Notes: generated by a model not told the origin, from the sequence alone. DNA of 64,000 bases from Straminergon stramineum (GCA_963920665.1 OY987266.1:15815001-15879000), one strand, 5' to 3'; shown: positions 46,868 to 60,400, numbered from the stretch's first letter. A program made the numbers and translations.

Positions 46868-49166
46868 ATGGCTAAGCGTCAGAGGACCATCAAGAATATG
46901 TTGCAATCCAATCAAATGGAAAATAATTTAATCTTGATTAAAGCATCCCAATCTACTTCATCTAACATCAATAAATCCTTAAGTTCTATAGAGTTAGCAT
47001 CCAAATTATAGAAAGATGTATGGTATACACAATTTGATTGGATTGAGTTTCATACCTCACTAGGCAAGGTTTTTTGGAAGACATGTAGAGAAAAAGGTGG
47101 TAGATCTATTTTTACAAAACAAGGCTTAGTAAATATAAAAGTCTTAGCTTTTTAAGATCATGTTAGGTCTGATGAATATAGGAGATTAAGTTGGGCCATC
47201 CAATCTCGTAAAAAAATTATGGAAAAGGTCATCATAGAGTCCAATAAAACATGTGGTGAGGCTATCCTTGCTCTTTTCAAGGCAACTTATTTCATTGGCA
47301 AAGTAACATTGTCTTTTTGTGAATTCCCTAGTTTATGTAAATTACTTGTGTCGTTAAATGCATGCATCACTAAAGATTTGTAGTTACCATGATGAAAAAT
47401 CATGTTGTGATTTAATTTTTTTAATATCAAGTGTGATTAAAAAACACAATTGATAGAGTCAAAGACTCTAAATATTTTGGCATGATTATGATAGACAAAT
47501 CTACAGATATTTCTATCACAAGCCACATGGTTTTTTTTTCCACTTTTATAAAAGGGAGAATGCCTACATGTGTGTTTTTAGGGCTTATAAAATGTATATG
47601 TGGAAAAAAAGATTCTACTTTCATGTATGATACTCTAATATCTACTTTGAAGGATTAGGGATTGGATTTCAGCAAACTTCTAGGGTTTGGTTCAAATGGA
47701 GCATTTGTTATGGTGGGATCTAGAATTGGAGTTGCAACACAACTGGAAAAAAGGTAAATTCTCATCTGAATGTTGTACATTGTGTTGCTCATAGAACAAA
47801 TTTGGCTTCTTTAGAGACAACTTAAGCAAATGGTTGTTCTATGTTATCTAATAACGTAGATAACCTCATAAATTCAATAGCTTCACATTTTAAAAAGTTT
47901 GCAAAGAGAAAATCCTCTTTGCAAACTTTGTGAAAGGAATTGTTTGACTCTCAAAAGACTCTTAAAAGATTTCACAAAATTCGGTGGTTGTCTAGGTGGC
48001 AAGCAATTTCAACTTTTTGTGATAGTTTGGAGAGTGCTTTGGGATATTTTTGTGACACACCAACATCTAAAGATGATGGGACTAGCCCCATCTTGTTTAA
48101 CAAGTTACGGTCTTTCAAAATGATTTTTGGCTGATATTTTGCATAGTTTATCTCTCCTTTGTAGAGTTTTCCAACATAAGTTTGTTGATGTCTCTTGCAT
48201 TGGGTCTCTAATTAAGACTGAAATTGAACAAATTCCAATGTTATTTGTGGATGATTCCATTGATTTAAATGCTGCTGCTTTTCATGAGAGTACTGGTTTT
48301 CATATTCTTTCTAATTTTGGTCCACTTGGAGGTTACATGAGAAGATTGCAATCTGAAATACGTAGATCTATGTATCATGGTGTAGAAATGAGCAAAGATA
48401 GGACAAGGGCAAATTTAGAATCTGCCCTTGCCTTTCCAAAATTTTATGCTCAAAATGTTTGTATTGCTTTAGAGAGTCATTTTGTTGATAATGGAATTAT
48501 ATGGGCTTTTAAAATTTTGAATCCTTCTAACATGCCTACTAGGCAAGTAGGTTTAGCTAGTTGGGGTCTTTTGGAATTGGATGTATTATGTGGTCATTAT
48601 GGGTAGGATTTAGAGCTTAATGGAAAAAAATTTGAAGCTCTAATTAACCCCTCTACAACAAAGAGGGATTTTTTTGCTTTTAAACTTCAAGAAACCACTA
48701 AATGGTTGGACAAGGGTTTTGGTGATTTATAGAGCCATATATCTTAGAGCCCCTCATTCCAACTTAAGTATCCTAACCTACTTATTCTTGCTGAAATTGC
48801 TAGAATTCATTGTATTAGTACTACCACATGTGAAAGAGTTTTTCTGTCCAAAATGGTATCAAATCTAAATACTACTAGAAAATTCAATTTTTCTGTTGTT
48901 TTGGTCATGTTGATCCAGTCACTATTTTCTTGATTTTGACAAAAATTTGTTGATTTTTCAATAGTTTTTTTGTCAAAATCAATAGAACAATGATCGAATC
49001 AACGTGACCAAAACAACAAAAAAATTGAGTTTTCTAGTAGTGAAAGTAAGGAGTTATTTGGAAACAAAATATCTTGAAAGTGTAATGTGTTGCTTTAGAA
49101 GGTCTAGATAGTGATAGTACTAATCCAATTTTATTTGAGGCCATTGTTTTATGGAAAAATTCATGA
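46868..49166 (+). pseudogene. hAT transposase pseudogene, interrupted by a MITE
   Basis: From the ATG at 46868 the frame reads MAKRQRTIKNML, then TAG at 47009-47011 and TAA at 47153-47155, while continuing with hAT-like sequence. Further on are FGMIMIDKSTDIS (catalytic Asp region), LGFGSNGAFVMVGSRIGVAT, a frame change near 47752 into VHCVAHRTNLASLE, then IRWLSRWQAIS, and a long open stretch (48127-48603). The C-terminal dimerisation region (CERVFLSKMVSN, then SYLETKYLESVMC) is split by a 173-bp insertion at 48870-49042. Stops and frameshifts make it non-functional. It differs strongly from the hAT at 1894, so it is a separate family. No terminal repeats were found. Confidence 0.85.
48870..49042. 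mobile_element. 173-bp CACTA-type foldback MITE, AAA target duplication
   Basis: The left arm TACTACTAGAAAATTCAATT and the reverse complement of the right arm, CACTACTAGAAAACTCAATT, match along nearly their whole length (about 75 bp each). The element is almost one hairpin. AAA lies outside both ends (48867-48869, 49043-49045), fitting a 3-bp CACTA duplication. It interrupts the hAT pseudogene. Confidence 0.9.
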
Positions 49167-52100
49167 AAATTTAGGCATTTGTATTCAAGACCAGAATTGT
49201 GTCATGCTAGTGTAAGTGAAGGTGAGGCACCAGAAGGTAACATTGATGTTGGTGATTTTCAATTTTGATTATTATGATGCATGTAGTAGATAAGAGCCTT
49301 TCAAAAATACAAAGCCCATTGCTTTTAAGAATTTGAACTTTGTATTTTAGTAAGGCTAAGTCTTTGGTCCTCAACTAGTGAGGAGTTTTCAAGTTCAACT
49401 CCTACTATAGACATTTCATTTTTGACAAGTTTTTTGGCATGTACATATATAAATTTTTGTTGATAAATAAATTTTAGGATTGGTTGGTTTAAATTAATTG
49501 TGAAAGGAAATTCAATTGATTGATGTGCCTCATAAGAGGAAAAAGAGCTGGTTCATATATAAAATGAAGGGAAAATGAGCTAGTTCAAATTCACTATCAA
49601 AGGAAAATGACTATTTTGATTACATGGAAAAAGACAAAAAAACAAACTAAATTAAGACTTGGCCGGATATACTCTTTGTCTCTTTACCTACCAACTTCTA
49701 GTCTAAATTTTCTAGATATTTCTTGGATGCTGATTAGCACACAAAACTCTACTCTAATTTTTAGTGGGCTTTTACCGCAACATGGGTAATTTCTAGGAAT
49801 TTACGACCATGTTTAAAGGTGGTTGACTTCTCATGGAGTCATCATGATTATTTCGGAAAAATTTGAAACTTCTGGAATATCTTCTAAGAAACTCCCAAAA
49901 TCAAAATGCAACATTACATTTTACTTTGTACTATTCATAAGGAAGCTAAAATTAACAATTTCCTTTTAATTTCCACTTGAGGGGAAAATCAATCTTGTAT
50001 CGGGGAATCTTGAAACAACCGGCTTCAATGTTGGCTCTTAGCATGCTTTCAAACTGAAAGCACCTTTTGTCATGCTCCGGTGGCTCTTCCTTCACCTTAT
50101 TTGCATTCTAATTCAATATTCTATAAATTACCTGTGAATAAGAATTTACTGATCCAAATTATTCATGAATTGGATGGTGACCTTTAACAAGACTCTCTAG
50201 ACCTAAAATAGATTTAGCCAATTTGCCACATGCACTTTGAAAGACTAATCTAGTATGGACAAAACACTAGAACTCGCTAACACTCTAGCCCTTAATTATC
50301 TCGGAATCACTTAAATAACCTCCTAACTTGCCTCTCAAACTTTCAACTAGGTACTAGAAGTGAAAAATTCAAATATTCTAGATATTCTATATTTATAAGA
50401 TGACTCCTCACTATTTCAATAGGGACTTCTACCAAATATCACTCAAACACTCTTTTTATGTCATTTTGCACATTTAAATACGCTAAAAACTAACAAAAAT
50501 AAATTAAAAAAAACACCCTAAGTTTCAAGTGCCAGCTTGAGGGCTCACAAGCTCCACCAATAATCAATGAAAATATGGCTTTCAATAGAACAAGTGAGTC
50601 CAAAAAATGATAAATATAATACTTAGGTTGTTCTTGTGAGTCCTTAATGTGTCCACTCGATGTCAAAAATGAAACCATGGGCATGTCTACACTCCCTATA
50701 GAAAAAGGTTAATGAGTCATTACTTCACAATTTACTCCCCACTACTAATAAGATTTTATTGCACTCCATTACCTACACTTGAGATTTAGCTCAAAGTATC
50801 TTAGTTAAGAACTCATTTATGAATGAAGAGCACACATTTTTGTCACCCCTTTCACCTAATGAGAACTCTAAAATCATGCACATAGGACCACAATTTATCA
50901 CCACACAAAGTTTCTTCCATATGAACTAAAGTAAACCAACCCATGACAGGCAGATTGCCTAATGTGGTATGATTTTAGAGGTCAACGATGAAAGGGATAA
51001 TTTTCAGTAATGTAGAAGACTAAAGAAACACCAAGCATGTTCCAAAAAAAATTGATGACCACATCAATTTCATTTTATTTAATTAAGCAAGTTGTCTTCA
51101 TCTTCCAAAATAATCTATAGGCTAGGTCATAACCATCATAAATAATGCTATCTAAGGGCAGCCTTGTGCTCATAATGAAAAATAGAATGCCTAATGAAGT
51201 CAATAATGGAGTCAATCTGGACTTCCATGACACTAAAATTATCCCACTTTTAATTTAAGGTGTCTTTTTTAGAACATTAAACAACCATTGTCAAACAGTA
51301 AGGCTGTCATTATAATTTTTATCAAAGTCTGGAATTATGACACTGACCTGCCACGTGGATGCTTGTCAAAATTTGACTCGACTATTGAACAAGGAGCAAT
51401 GGCTACATACACCTCAGCCATATGACATATCTTTCAACCGTTTTGTTGGTGAATGCTTGCCAAAATTTTGAACCCCTCTCAAACATTGCCCCAAGTTTGA
51501 CAACTCACCTTGGATGCTTTGCTCTTCCTTTGAAGCAAGCCTTCACGCACGTAGGGGTTTGAATTTTTTTTTCATGTTAGGGTTCTTGTTTCTCACATTG
51601 TACATTGGCTAATCTATGTGTCAAGAGCTTGTAGTATTAGAGGTGATGCCTTCATGGGTTTGCTAATGTGCTCTATCGGTCCAAAGCGGCCTCATTCTAT
51701 AGCTTTAGAGTGTTTCCAACTTGTTTCATCATTAGTAGTCATTCACTTTCTTGAAATTTGATTTTTCTATGCAGGTAATGAAGGTCAAGAATATGTTCTG
51801 CATAGAATCCTAAGGAGAGGTGTTTGTTATAGATGAAAAGTGTTGAAAGTTGAGTAAGGGTTTTTTAGGGTTTCATTTTGTTTCAAGTGTTTTTTATTGC
51901 ATTTTCCTTCATTTCCCTTCTTGACAATTGATGGCAGAAGAGATAGGTTTGAAGGTGGACAAAGAGGGATTCTACAAAACTATGGAAGAGGGTTGAGAGA
52001 AACACAGGAAGAAATTATGTTTTTTTTTGGTGTCGGGCGTTGACATGCTCCTGTCTAAGGCCTGGACACTTTATGTCCAACTTGGTGTCGACATGTCTTC

Positions 52101-52395
52101 TTGTACATCTCTACGTCTACTAGGAGTTGAAGTGGATGTTGGAGATGAAAAAGGGAAATTCACATGAAAAAACATGGTGGTGTTGCTATTTGCATCCACT
52201 TTGACGTTGAGATGGTGCCTGACATCATCATGTTCAAATGGTTGTCTCAAAAAACAATATTTGACACATCAACAGTGCGGACCCACTTTGACCGTGGGTC
52301 ATTTTCATTTACATTATTATATTTTTAAATAACAACTCTGCCCGCTTGAAAAAAAAGAGTTGGGCAGCATTTTTTGGGCAGGGTATGTTAAAAAG
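49167..52395. other. AT-rich intergenic DNA
   Basis: No gene or RNA is supported. Frames are short and without domains. Composition becomes slightly more balanced after about 51300. Confidence 0.5.
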
Positions 52396-52495
52396 TGATG
52401 ACGTGGCAGATGACGTGGTCCAAAGATGACATGGCAAATAATATGCTGACGTGGCAAACAATATGCTGACTTGGCAGACACTGCCACGTCAGCAA
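52396..52495. repeat. Cluster of TGACGTGGCA direct and inverted repeats
   Basis: Several copies of TGACGTGG/TGACTTGGCAG follow each other. The last pair (GCTGACTTGGCAG and CTGCCACGTCAGC) forms a hairpin. Similar TGACGTGG strings recur at about 62465-62500, beyond the other side of the TNP2 region, so these may mark the outer parts of one element. The motif also resembles a bZIP-type (ACGT core) site; regulatory use is speculation. Confidence 0.55.
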
Positions 52496-53200
52496 ATTCT
52501 TAGTTCAACCATTCTGATGGCCTTCTCTGGAATGCCATGAGCAACTTCAAGACGTCCCAAAAGACATCCACATAGACGTTTAATGTTGTAAATGATGTCT
52601 CAGAGGACCTATTGGCATTGAGGGTGATCTTCCTATTAATATTCGGGTATTTACATTGAGGCACATGAGACAAGAGGATGTTGATGATGAGATTAGGATG
52701 AGGCAATACGAACATTCCCTAAGACATTCAATGGGGCATGGCAGTCTTCATTGTCTTGCACATGTGCACTTCAACATAAGGTATGTTTGTCTGAGATGAC
52801 GTGCATTGAATTTACAAGAATTTAGCTTATGCAGTGTCTAAAGCATGAAACTTTACTATGATGTTTAGGGTGTTCACCATGGAAGATGATTTCCAACTAT
52901 AAATTTCCATAGGGAAAAGTTCATGAGTGCTCTTAATAGTCTAATACAAAAGTTATAAGAACAAGTGGCATGGAGGAGCATGATGATGTGGGAAACTACA
53001 AAGACGTGCATTGCGTAGAGGGTTCACATGAGGCACCTTCAATGCAAATTGGCAATGTCATATGAATGTTTTGGGAGCACTGAAACATGCACTAAAATAT
53101 GCAGTAAGACATACATATCGTCTACGGTATTCTCATGATGTCCGCGCAGATGTCTATGTGTTAGACGACCCCATGCTACGTGTACCAGGGACAATGTCAA

Positions 53201-56200
53201 TCAAGCTTCATCGTCGGACACAACATTGTTTCCAAGGATGTCTCTAACGTCTTCTTCGACATCCATGGGATGTCTAATAGGGTTTGATTTAGCTGCCACT
53301 GGCTGCAAGCCAGCAAAGTCACCATCGTTTCGCAATTGCAAAATGTCTGGAGTGTCTTCATCAAAGTGGATTGCTCCATGTCTTCCTCTAACAATAGTTC
53401 GGCACACTACTTTCCACCCTCGTCGATGCCGATCATCTGAGAAAAACACTTGTTGGCAATGAAGTGGAAAGGCAAATGAATCAGCATGGACCTGCCCATC
53501 CATGTTATTGAAGTTTGCCACACTAAAGCCGTACCGGTCCCGTTCAATACTTGGAAAACAAGCGTCTCGAGCCCCACGCACCCAATCGCAAAGCACGATG
53601 GTAACACAATGATTTCGGTAATCTAAAACCAATATTTCCTCAATGTATCCTACATACTCCTATGAAACTTCACAAGGCCTCCCGTTCAAAAGACCCCAAT
53701 GACATTGCCGGCGAAAAGATGCGACAACACATGAATCTTGTGTAACAAGACCACCTTCCGCACTACGGACGCGCAGATGCATACCATGACAATACATTTG
53801 ACGATGTGATGTTGCATTTCGTTGAGGGGGTTGCGAGTACTGCAACACATCTTGCTGAACATGACATCTAGAACGCTCTGCTTCTTTCACGGTAGATGTC
53901 AACCACTGCGTGAAAGGGGGGAAGTCACTCAATTCTTGAGGATACTGGACAGTTTTCCGAGGATGTGAACGCCTTGAACGCCGACGAAACTCTTCGCGCT
54001 GCTCCCATCTTTGACTCCTTGCCTCAATGTACTCCCTATTCATGGAATCAACCCTCTACATATTTTAAAAAGATCTCCAATATGAAGTGCAAAAAGTTGG
54101 CATATGTTTAGTGAGAAACACCCGCATTGAAACTAACGCCTTATCCAAGAGCATTGGTAATAAATTCCAATTACTAATATGCAAGACAATGATGAAAGGA
54201 ATCTAGGATGCCCTAAAAGCATTCAAACATTAGACATTCCTCGACAATGCTAAGTATCTTGTCAAACACATGGATAGGACAGAGACAACATCACAATTGA
54301 CACAAGAACATCATGATTGACTTTGTTCAACTTACTCGTGCCAAGACTCCAAGCACGCGGCGTTGTCAATGACAAATGCATGTACCAACAAACGTAATTC
54401 ATCTGACATGGGGCGCTTCTTTGGTGCCTTGCTCCGTATGACCTCATCATTCATAATGGGGTCTTCTTCTGCGTCCCATACCCGGTGCTGCGTTCCTTGA
54501 AAATCTTTCATGTACTCTGTGCAAAAGCCAAGAGTGTCTTCATTGTGATATCCTTCTGCTATGCTGCCTTCTGGTCGGGCATACGTGCGGACATAATCTT
54601 TGAGTGTCTTCATGTACCGTTCTATAGGATACATCCATCTGCAATGCACTGGTCCACATACAAATAATTGTTGCACAAGGTGTACTGGAAGATGTGTCAT
54701 GATGTTCAAAAAAGTTGTTGGAAACTCCTTTTCCAACAAGCATATTGCCATGATCACATCATCCATGACGTCATCTTTGTCTGCCTCTCTGATTTCTTTT
54801 TCACATAGTCGTTGGAAGACTCTGCTAATTTTTATAATAGCCAGTCTCACGTTCTCGTCCAAGATGTTTCGGACTGCCACCGGTAAAATCTGCATGCAAC
54901 ATAAATTACTTCATTAAAGACATGTGGCCTATTATGTGACCTACATCAGCTAATTGAAGGCTTCCACTTCAACCATAGACGTCTAACAGAAAAGTTTTCA
55001 CTGAAATGGACAAGCTCTATGTCTATTCAACTAGCGCAGTCAGACACAGTCTATCCAGTTGAATGTTGTAATAGACAACAACGCTTCCAGCACAGTGTCT
55101 ACTACAACAGTATCATGGACAAAGCATGCTCATCATGAGCCCACTGGTGGATTTTCTAGACGTTTGCATTGGTGGGTTGTGTAGATAGCATTCACTTATA
55201 ACAACTACCATGGGATTGTGTGGCTCACTTGTTGCATAAGCACGTGGTAGTCATGTGTCTTCATGTACTGAAGTCTTCCATCTTGGAATCGTTTGTGAAT
55301 GGACCCCACGTAGTTTGTTGGGGTGCGAATTTTGCATATAATGTCCATGAATTCCGTTCGCTCTTCTGGGGTCATGATGTAAGGCACATGGGGCATGTAA
55401 AAATCATCTTGTCAACGACGTGGATCTTGTAGCCAAATTTCTTCGCGAATCCCCAACTCTTGTGCATCAACTCGACTTCCAGGGCTGTCGTTCATAGCAA
55501 GAAGCGTCTTCACTATATTCTCGCACAAATTCTTCTCACAGTGCATGACATCCAAAATGTGCTGTTCCAGAAGATGCTGCAGAAGTGGACATCTTCATTG
55601 TTAGACACAGAGTACAACTGTGCACACCTACGGTGTCTACAACATTGGAATTTACATCACAAGTGCGTCACCGTACAACCTAAGTTATAGAAGCTATAAA
55701 ATGCTCACCTGAAAGTAGTCAAGTTCGTATAAAGCAGAAAGCCTTTTCACCCCAGTAAAACGAACCGGGTCGTTTGGTCCATCTTCTTTCCCACCCAAAT
55801 CCAGATATGATTGCCGCAATGCAGCATATCGGATGACGTCTGAGCCGGTCATTTGAGCTGGTCTACCACGATGCTCTGTGCAACCATTGAATCGAAGATT
55901 CCGACGGTATGGATGATTACGACGTAAATACCTGTGTATGCCACCATAAACAATCTTGGACCCTCTTACACTTCGATCTGCGCGGACATCACCCGTCCGC
56001 GCCATTCTAGAATCTGTCTGAGGTCCACAATCTGGACATCCTCTATAACCCTTGCAACAAAGACCGGAGATGAGGTCGTACGCTGGAAAATCAGATATAG
56101 TCCACAACAACAACCCCCGCATGATGAACTGCCTTGAACCTGCAGGTTTAGAGAAATCTTGCGCTGCAACCCCTTGCCAAAGGGCATGTAGCTCCCGAAG

Positions 56201-57517
56201 TAGTGGTCGTAAAAACACATCCAAGTTCTTCGAAGTTGGGGAATGTTTCCCTGAAATGAGAATGCTTAATGAAATAAAGAACTTCTTAGTTACAAACCAT
56301 GGCTCAAAGTTATAAATCAATATGAGCACGGGCCATGTAGACCAAGTGGTGTTGCTCAATTTGAAAGGGTTCACGCCATCCAATGCCAATGCCAGACGTA
56401 AATTCCTGTCTTCAGCACCAAAGTTGGCAAAGACAGTGTCTGAATTGACATGCTTCCAAGCGGGGCTATCCACCACTAAACGCATGATGCCATCTTCACC
56501 GACATACTTCGTCCAACCGGTCAACATCTGGGCCAACTCTGAAGATCGAAACATGCGTCTCAACCTTGGAATCAAGGGAAAATGCCGAATTACTCTCGCT
56601 GGTATGGAATTTGAGCCCTCCAACCATCGTGATTTAGTGCACTTAGGACAAGTGCTCAGCTCTGCATGCTTCGCCTCATATAGCACACATCCACTTGGGC
56701 AAGCGTGGATGTTGTTGTACTCTAGGCCCAACTTCTTCATCATCTTCTTAGCCTCATAATGGCTACTTGGCATGTTATTGCCTTGTGGTAGCAAGTCCGA
56801 TGACAAATACTGCAACAATTCATCCGCAAACTTGTTACTCACATGAAAGACTGCACACATATTCATGATGATGATGGTGGCTGAGAGAATACTACAAGTT
56901 GCATCCAAGTACACTGGGGTGGTGGCATGCTCGTACAGACGTTCCATATTATCTACTCTATCATCTTCTTCATCCGCCTCTATGGACTCAAGGATGGGCT
57001 CAGATGCCATGCTAGCTACATGCAATGTGTCGCCATGATCAAAAGCCTCTAAGACTTGTCGTTCAACATCATGTCCAACATCCATTGCATTGTCTTCGTC
57101 ATGTGGTATGAAGCCAACATTGTGATCCTCCATTTCATTGTCTTGGATGTTGTCTGCAACGCTAATGTTGTTGCCTTCAATATCTGCGTCATTGTCAATG
57201 ACATCGTCACCATAAGCTTGGTCTTCTACCCAAATGCCATTATGAGGATAACCATCTGGAGGGTCCCCTCCGACCATTGACTTCATAAGGAAGTCATCTC
57301 GACCCCTCTCACAAAGATGTTTTCTAATAATGTCTATGGCACGGCGTGGCCCTCCATGACAGGTCCGGCAAGGGCAACGATAATTTTGCAAATCCATCTC
57401 CGTTGCTACCCTCAACTTTGTTTGAAGGATGAGGTCTGACACGGGAATGTGGCAGAGAACTCGACCATCGTGGTTGATTCTAATTCGGGCCCCTCGTAGT
57501 GGGGCTTCACGCACCAT
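53201..57517 (-). pseudogene. TNP2-type CACTA (EnSpm) transposase, two in-frame stops
   Basis: Four exons join in frame: 57517-55709, 55576-55229, 54889-54336, 54053-53201 (about 1187 codons). The N-terminus has a cysteine-rich CPCRTCHGG motif, as in transposase-associated domains. Exon 1 holds the TNP2 core (CPKCTKSRWLEG, GAEDRNLRLALALDGVNPF, TISDFPAY, CCKGYRGCPDC). Exon 2 has ILDVMHCEKNLCENIVKTLL. Exon 3 carries the DUF4218 signature (CGPVHCRWMYPIERYMKTLK, RPEGSIAEGY). Exon 4 carries a DUF4216-like region (DRYGFSVANFNN, QQVFFSDD). Stops: TGA at 55412-55414 and TAG at 53660-53662, each with homologous sequence continuing beyond. CACTA-like terminal repeats were not found in the window. Upstream DNA to 62.7 kb is full of tandem repeats. 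Confidence 0.88.
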
Positions 57518-59374
57518 GGTTGTATATGCTTCTTTAGCTTCACATAGGGCTAAGAGCCTTGGAAGAAAGTTGAAGAAGCCCTCCTACTGCAACAAGATGC
57601 AATGACACACATGCAACACGTTAAGACTTTGGTTTTGCACAAAACCATCACAAAACTGAACATTGGAAGTGGCAAACTGCTGTACACATAGCTGCCGGAA
57701 GCCTGCCATAGTTGACTTCACAATGCTATCATGGACACTGTAAAAGACGTACTATGTTCAGAAACAAGGAAAAAACATCTTCATAGACATGAAGGACAAA
57801 TGGGATGTGGTCTACCAAAGCAATTTTCTATACTCTAGAAAGTCAAAGTAGACTTCTTTTTCGACACATGATCCTTGTTCTAAACATGCCAGCATGTGCA
57901 TCCATGATACTACTACTTCCCAAATGAAGACCCTAAACAAGCACATTCATTTCACTCATTATATTGTAAGCCAAATACAAAGACTACCTCCTCTAACACT
58001 GTACTAGATGTACATCATATTTGAAATTGCACACATACATGTCATGAATTGTATAGTACGAAATACCAAATATCCAGGATAAATGCCATATCATATCACT
58101 TTAAAAACATAGTGTCCGAATGGACAAGTCTAATTCTATTAACCATCCTGAAATTGAAACAGTTTGTCCAAATCGACAAGGAATTATCTGGAAAAAGTCA
58201 ATTTTGACATTGAAAACTATCATCAACGTCAGACTAGACATTACTCTATGTAATGATGACTTGCACCTATGAAACCTGGAGCTTCAATTCATGCTGACTA
58301 TGTGGTTCTCTTCCCATTCCTTCAGATATTGATTGCCAACTTTTGTTGCTATTGCTAGTCTAGGGAAGAGAAGGATCTCTTCTTCACTAGAGGCAACTAA
58401 AAAGTCCCATGATGTGTGTTGTTTAGCAAACCAATGAAGCATTATAGAATAGACGGAGTTTGCGGGACTATTTTCCATTTCTGTGCAGCACGAAAAACAT
58501 AGTTGTTAACATATTTGTGGGTATAAGATATATAGATCCCCTAGCACTTCTGGATGTCCGCTACTTTCATGTACTTAAGGTCATTCAATTCTAAAAGCAC
58601 AAGCAAATTAACATAGACCCCCTTCTCTTGATGGAAATTGATGATGTCATGGAAGAAATAAGGGTGAGCTTAAGAGTCTTCATTCTAGTCATGAATGAAA
58701 AAACAAAATAGAACCACCATCTTTAATTCCCCTAAGGAAAAAAAATAGCAATGACCAATGTCCACATTGCTAGGACACAATTTAGTAATGAGGTCTGCAT
58801 CAACGGGAACATGTCTAAAATGACCCTAAACTGATCCAAGAGGTTGTAAGTAACATGTCTTAATTGACAGAGAGTGTCTAAATTGATCATGTTCATTTCA
58901 ATAGAAAATATGGAAGCATCTCCGGTGCTGTAAATGCTTTCAATTTCCTAATGCCCCTCTAGGAAAAAATTTGTAGGCCCTTAAATCCCACTTAGAAAAG
59001 AAATGGAGACATCTTCTGCACCCAAATCCAAAAAAATATGAAAACATGTGTAGGCCTCCAAGCATTCAATAACCCCAAAAGGAAGAACATCCATCCCACT
59101 AAAGAAAACAAACATGAGCACATCTGTAGTATCCCAAATCCGTCTTAGGAAATAACAAAAGAAGATAAAAGGGTCCAAATTCATAGGTCCACATACACTA
59201 ATTATGTCCACATTCAAAAACAAATGTCTAAAATGACAAAGAATGGACCAAAAATGTCCGAACTAACACATCTCAGATTGATTGAAAGTGTCCAAATTGA
59301 CAATGTTCATTTGAACTAAAAATATGGAAACATGCGTAACATGTGAAATGTCTCTACTGTTTTCAAGTAATCTC
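57518..59374. other. Upstream region of the TNP2 element with a repeated short motif
   Basis: Contains repeated degenerate sites of the form TGTCYRAATTGACA (near 58114, 58165, 58812, 58856, 58875, 59225, 59255, 59289). It also has two related blocks about 414 bp apart (58856-58985 and 59270-59400) sharing TTCATTTGAA...AATATGGAA. CACTA elements are known to carry subterminal motifs bound by their own TNPA-type protein; these are candidates. A 64-codon ATG frame on the minus strand (58478-58284, MENSPANSVYSIML) looks protein-like but was not identified. Confidence 0.5.
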
Positions 59375-59690
59375 ATGAAAAAAATTTGCAAGCCTCCAAG
59401 CCTCCTATTAAAAACTCAAATGTGCAAACATGTGTAGGCCTCCAAGCATCCTCATAAAATCCAAAAAAATGTGCAAACATGTGTAGGCCTCCAAGCATCC
59501 TCATAAAATCAACAAAAATGTGCAAACATGTGTAGGCCTCCAAGCATCCTCATAAAATCCAAAAAAATATGCAAACATGTGTAGGCCTCCAAGCATCCTC
59601 ATAAAATCCAAAAAAATGTGCAAACATGTGTAGGCCTCCAAGCATCCTCATAAAAAAAATATGGAAATATGGGCAAGCCTCCAAGATTTT
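59375..59690. repeat. 49-bp tandem repeat, about six units
   Basis: Units start GTGCAAACATGTGTAGGCC at 59422, 59471, 59520, 59569 and 59618, exactly 49 bp apart, with degenerate partial units on both sides. Each ends CATCCTCATAAAATCCAAAA. A single diverged unit lies earlier at 59037-59080. Confidence 0.95.
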
Positions 59691-59981
59691 TAAATTATAT
59701 TATACTACTGTTGTTGTCATCTATTTTGACAAAAATGGTTTAAAAAGGCGTGCTACTTGGGGCTCTTAGATGTCTTACAAGACATTGGAATGGACGTTAT
59801 GATGTTGTATACAACATCGTGATGCCACAGATCTTCATTCTAGTGATAGTCAACAATCGTGACTACAGAACCCTAAAAAGGTGGACGCCTGCTTTTTCCT
59901 GTCGCGTGGAACCCTAAGCCATCTTCTGCAGACTGTTCAGAACTTTAGCTTCGGAATTGAGAGCAATTTTTTGAGTGCAAC

Positions 59982-60263
59982 ATGACACTTCACTCAGGTG
60001 CGCATAGTTGTCTTCCGTCTTCAAGTGGAGAAGGAGCTTTAGCAGTAGGAGATCATGATCTTGACAGGAATAGTGCAGGTCTCAGCATTTTCAAGAACTT
60101 TTTGGAGGGGGTTGTGGCCGCATCACTCACCTCAACAATGGAGGCAGTTGAGGCGCCCATTGCATCCACCCAAAAACTCCGTAGAAGTAGCCGCCTACAC
60201 AATCCAAGTGAGTTGGTCAATGAAATTGCAACACCATTGCAACGAATTCCAAAGAAGAAGAAG
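59982..60263 (+). CDS. Small ORF divergent from the TNP2 gene, possible first exon
   Basis: An ATG frame of 94 codons runs to a possible splice donor AAG|GTAACA at 60263/60264; read through, it ends at 60335. The middle has TQKLRRSSRLHNPSELVNE and the end RIPKKKK, a basic, nuclear-localisation-like tail. Such RRSSR motifs are common in proteins carried by plant transposons, but I do not recognise a family. It lies head-to-head with the TNP2 transposase, 2.5 kb away, and could be the second (TNPA-like) gene of the element. No convincing next exon was found. Confidence 0.3.
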
Positions 60264-60348
60264 GTAACAAACTCTCTTTACCATACACCTTCATTGTTTG
60301 GACATTATGGTGTCGGGGTTTTCGTGAGAGGGTGATTAAGGGAGGTAG

Positions 60349-60400
60349 GGTGTGTCAAGAGAGGTAGAGAGTGTGTCAAGAGAGGTAGAGAGGGAGAGGG
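60349..60400. repeat. 21-bp repeat GTGTGTCAAGAGAGGTAGAGA
   Basis: Two to three copies in tandem, purine-rich, leading into the GC-rich stretch 60400-60610. Confidence 0.7.

Noticed and set aside
59375..59690. Regularly spaced 49-bp units as a CRISPR array
   Set aside because: The units are contiguous repeats without unique spacers, the genome is eukaryotic and no cas genes are present.
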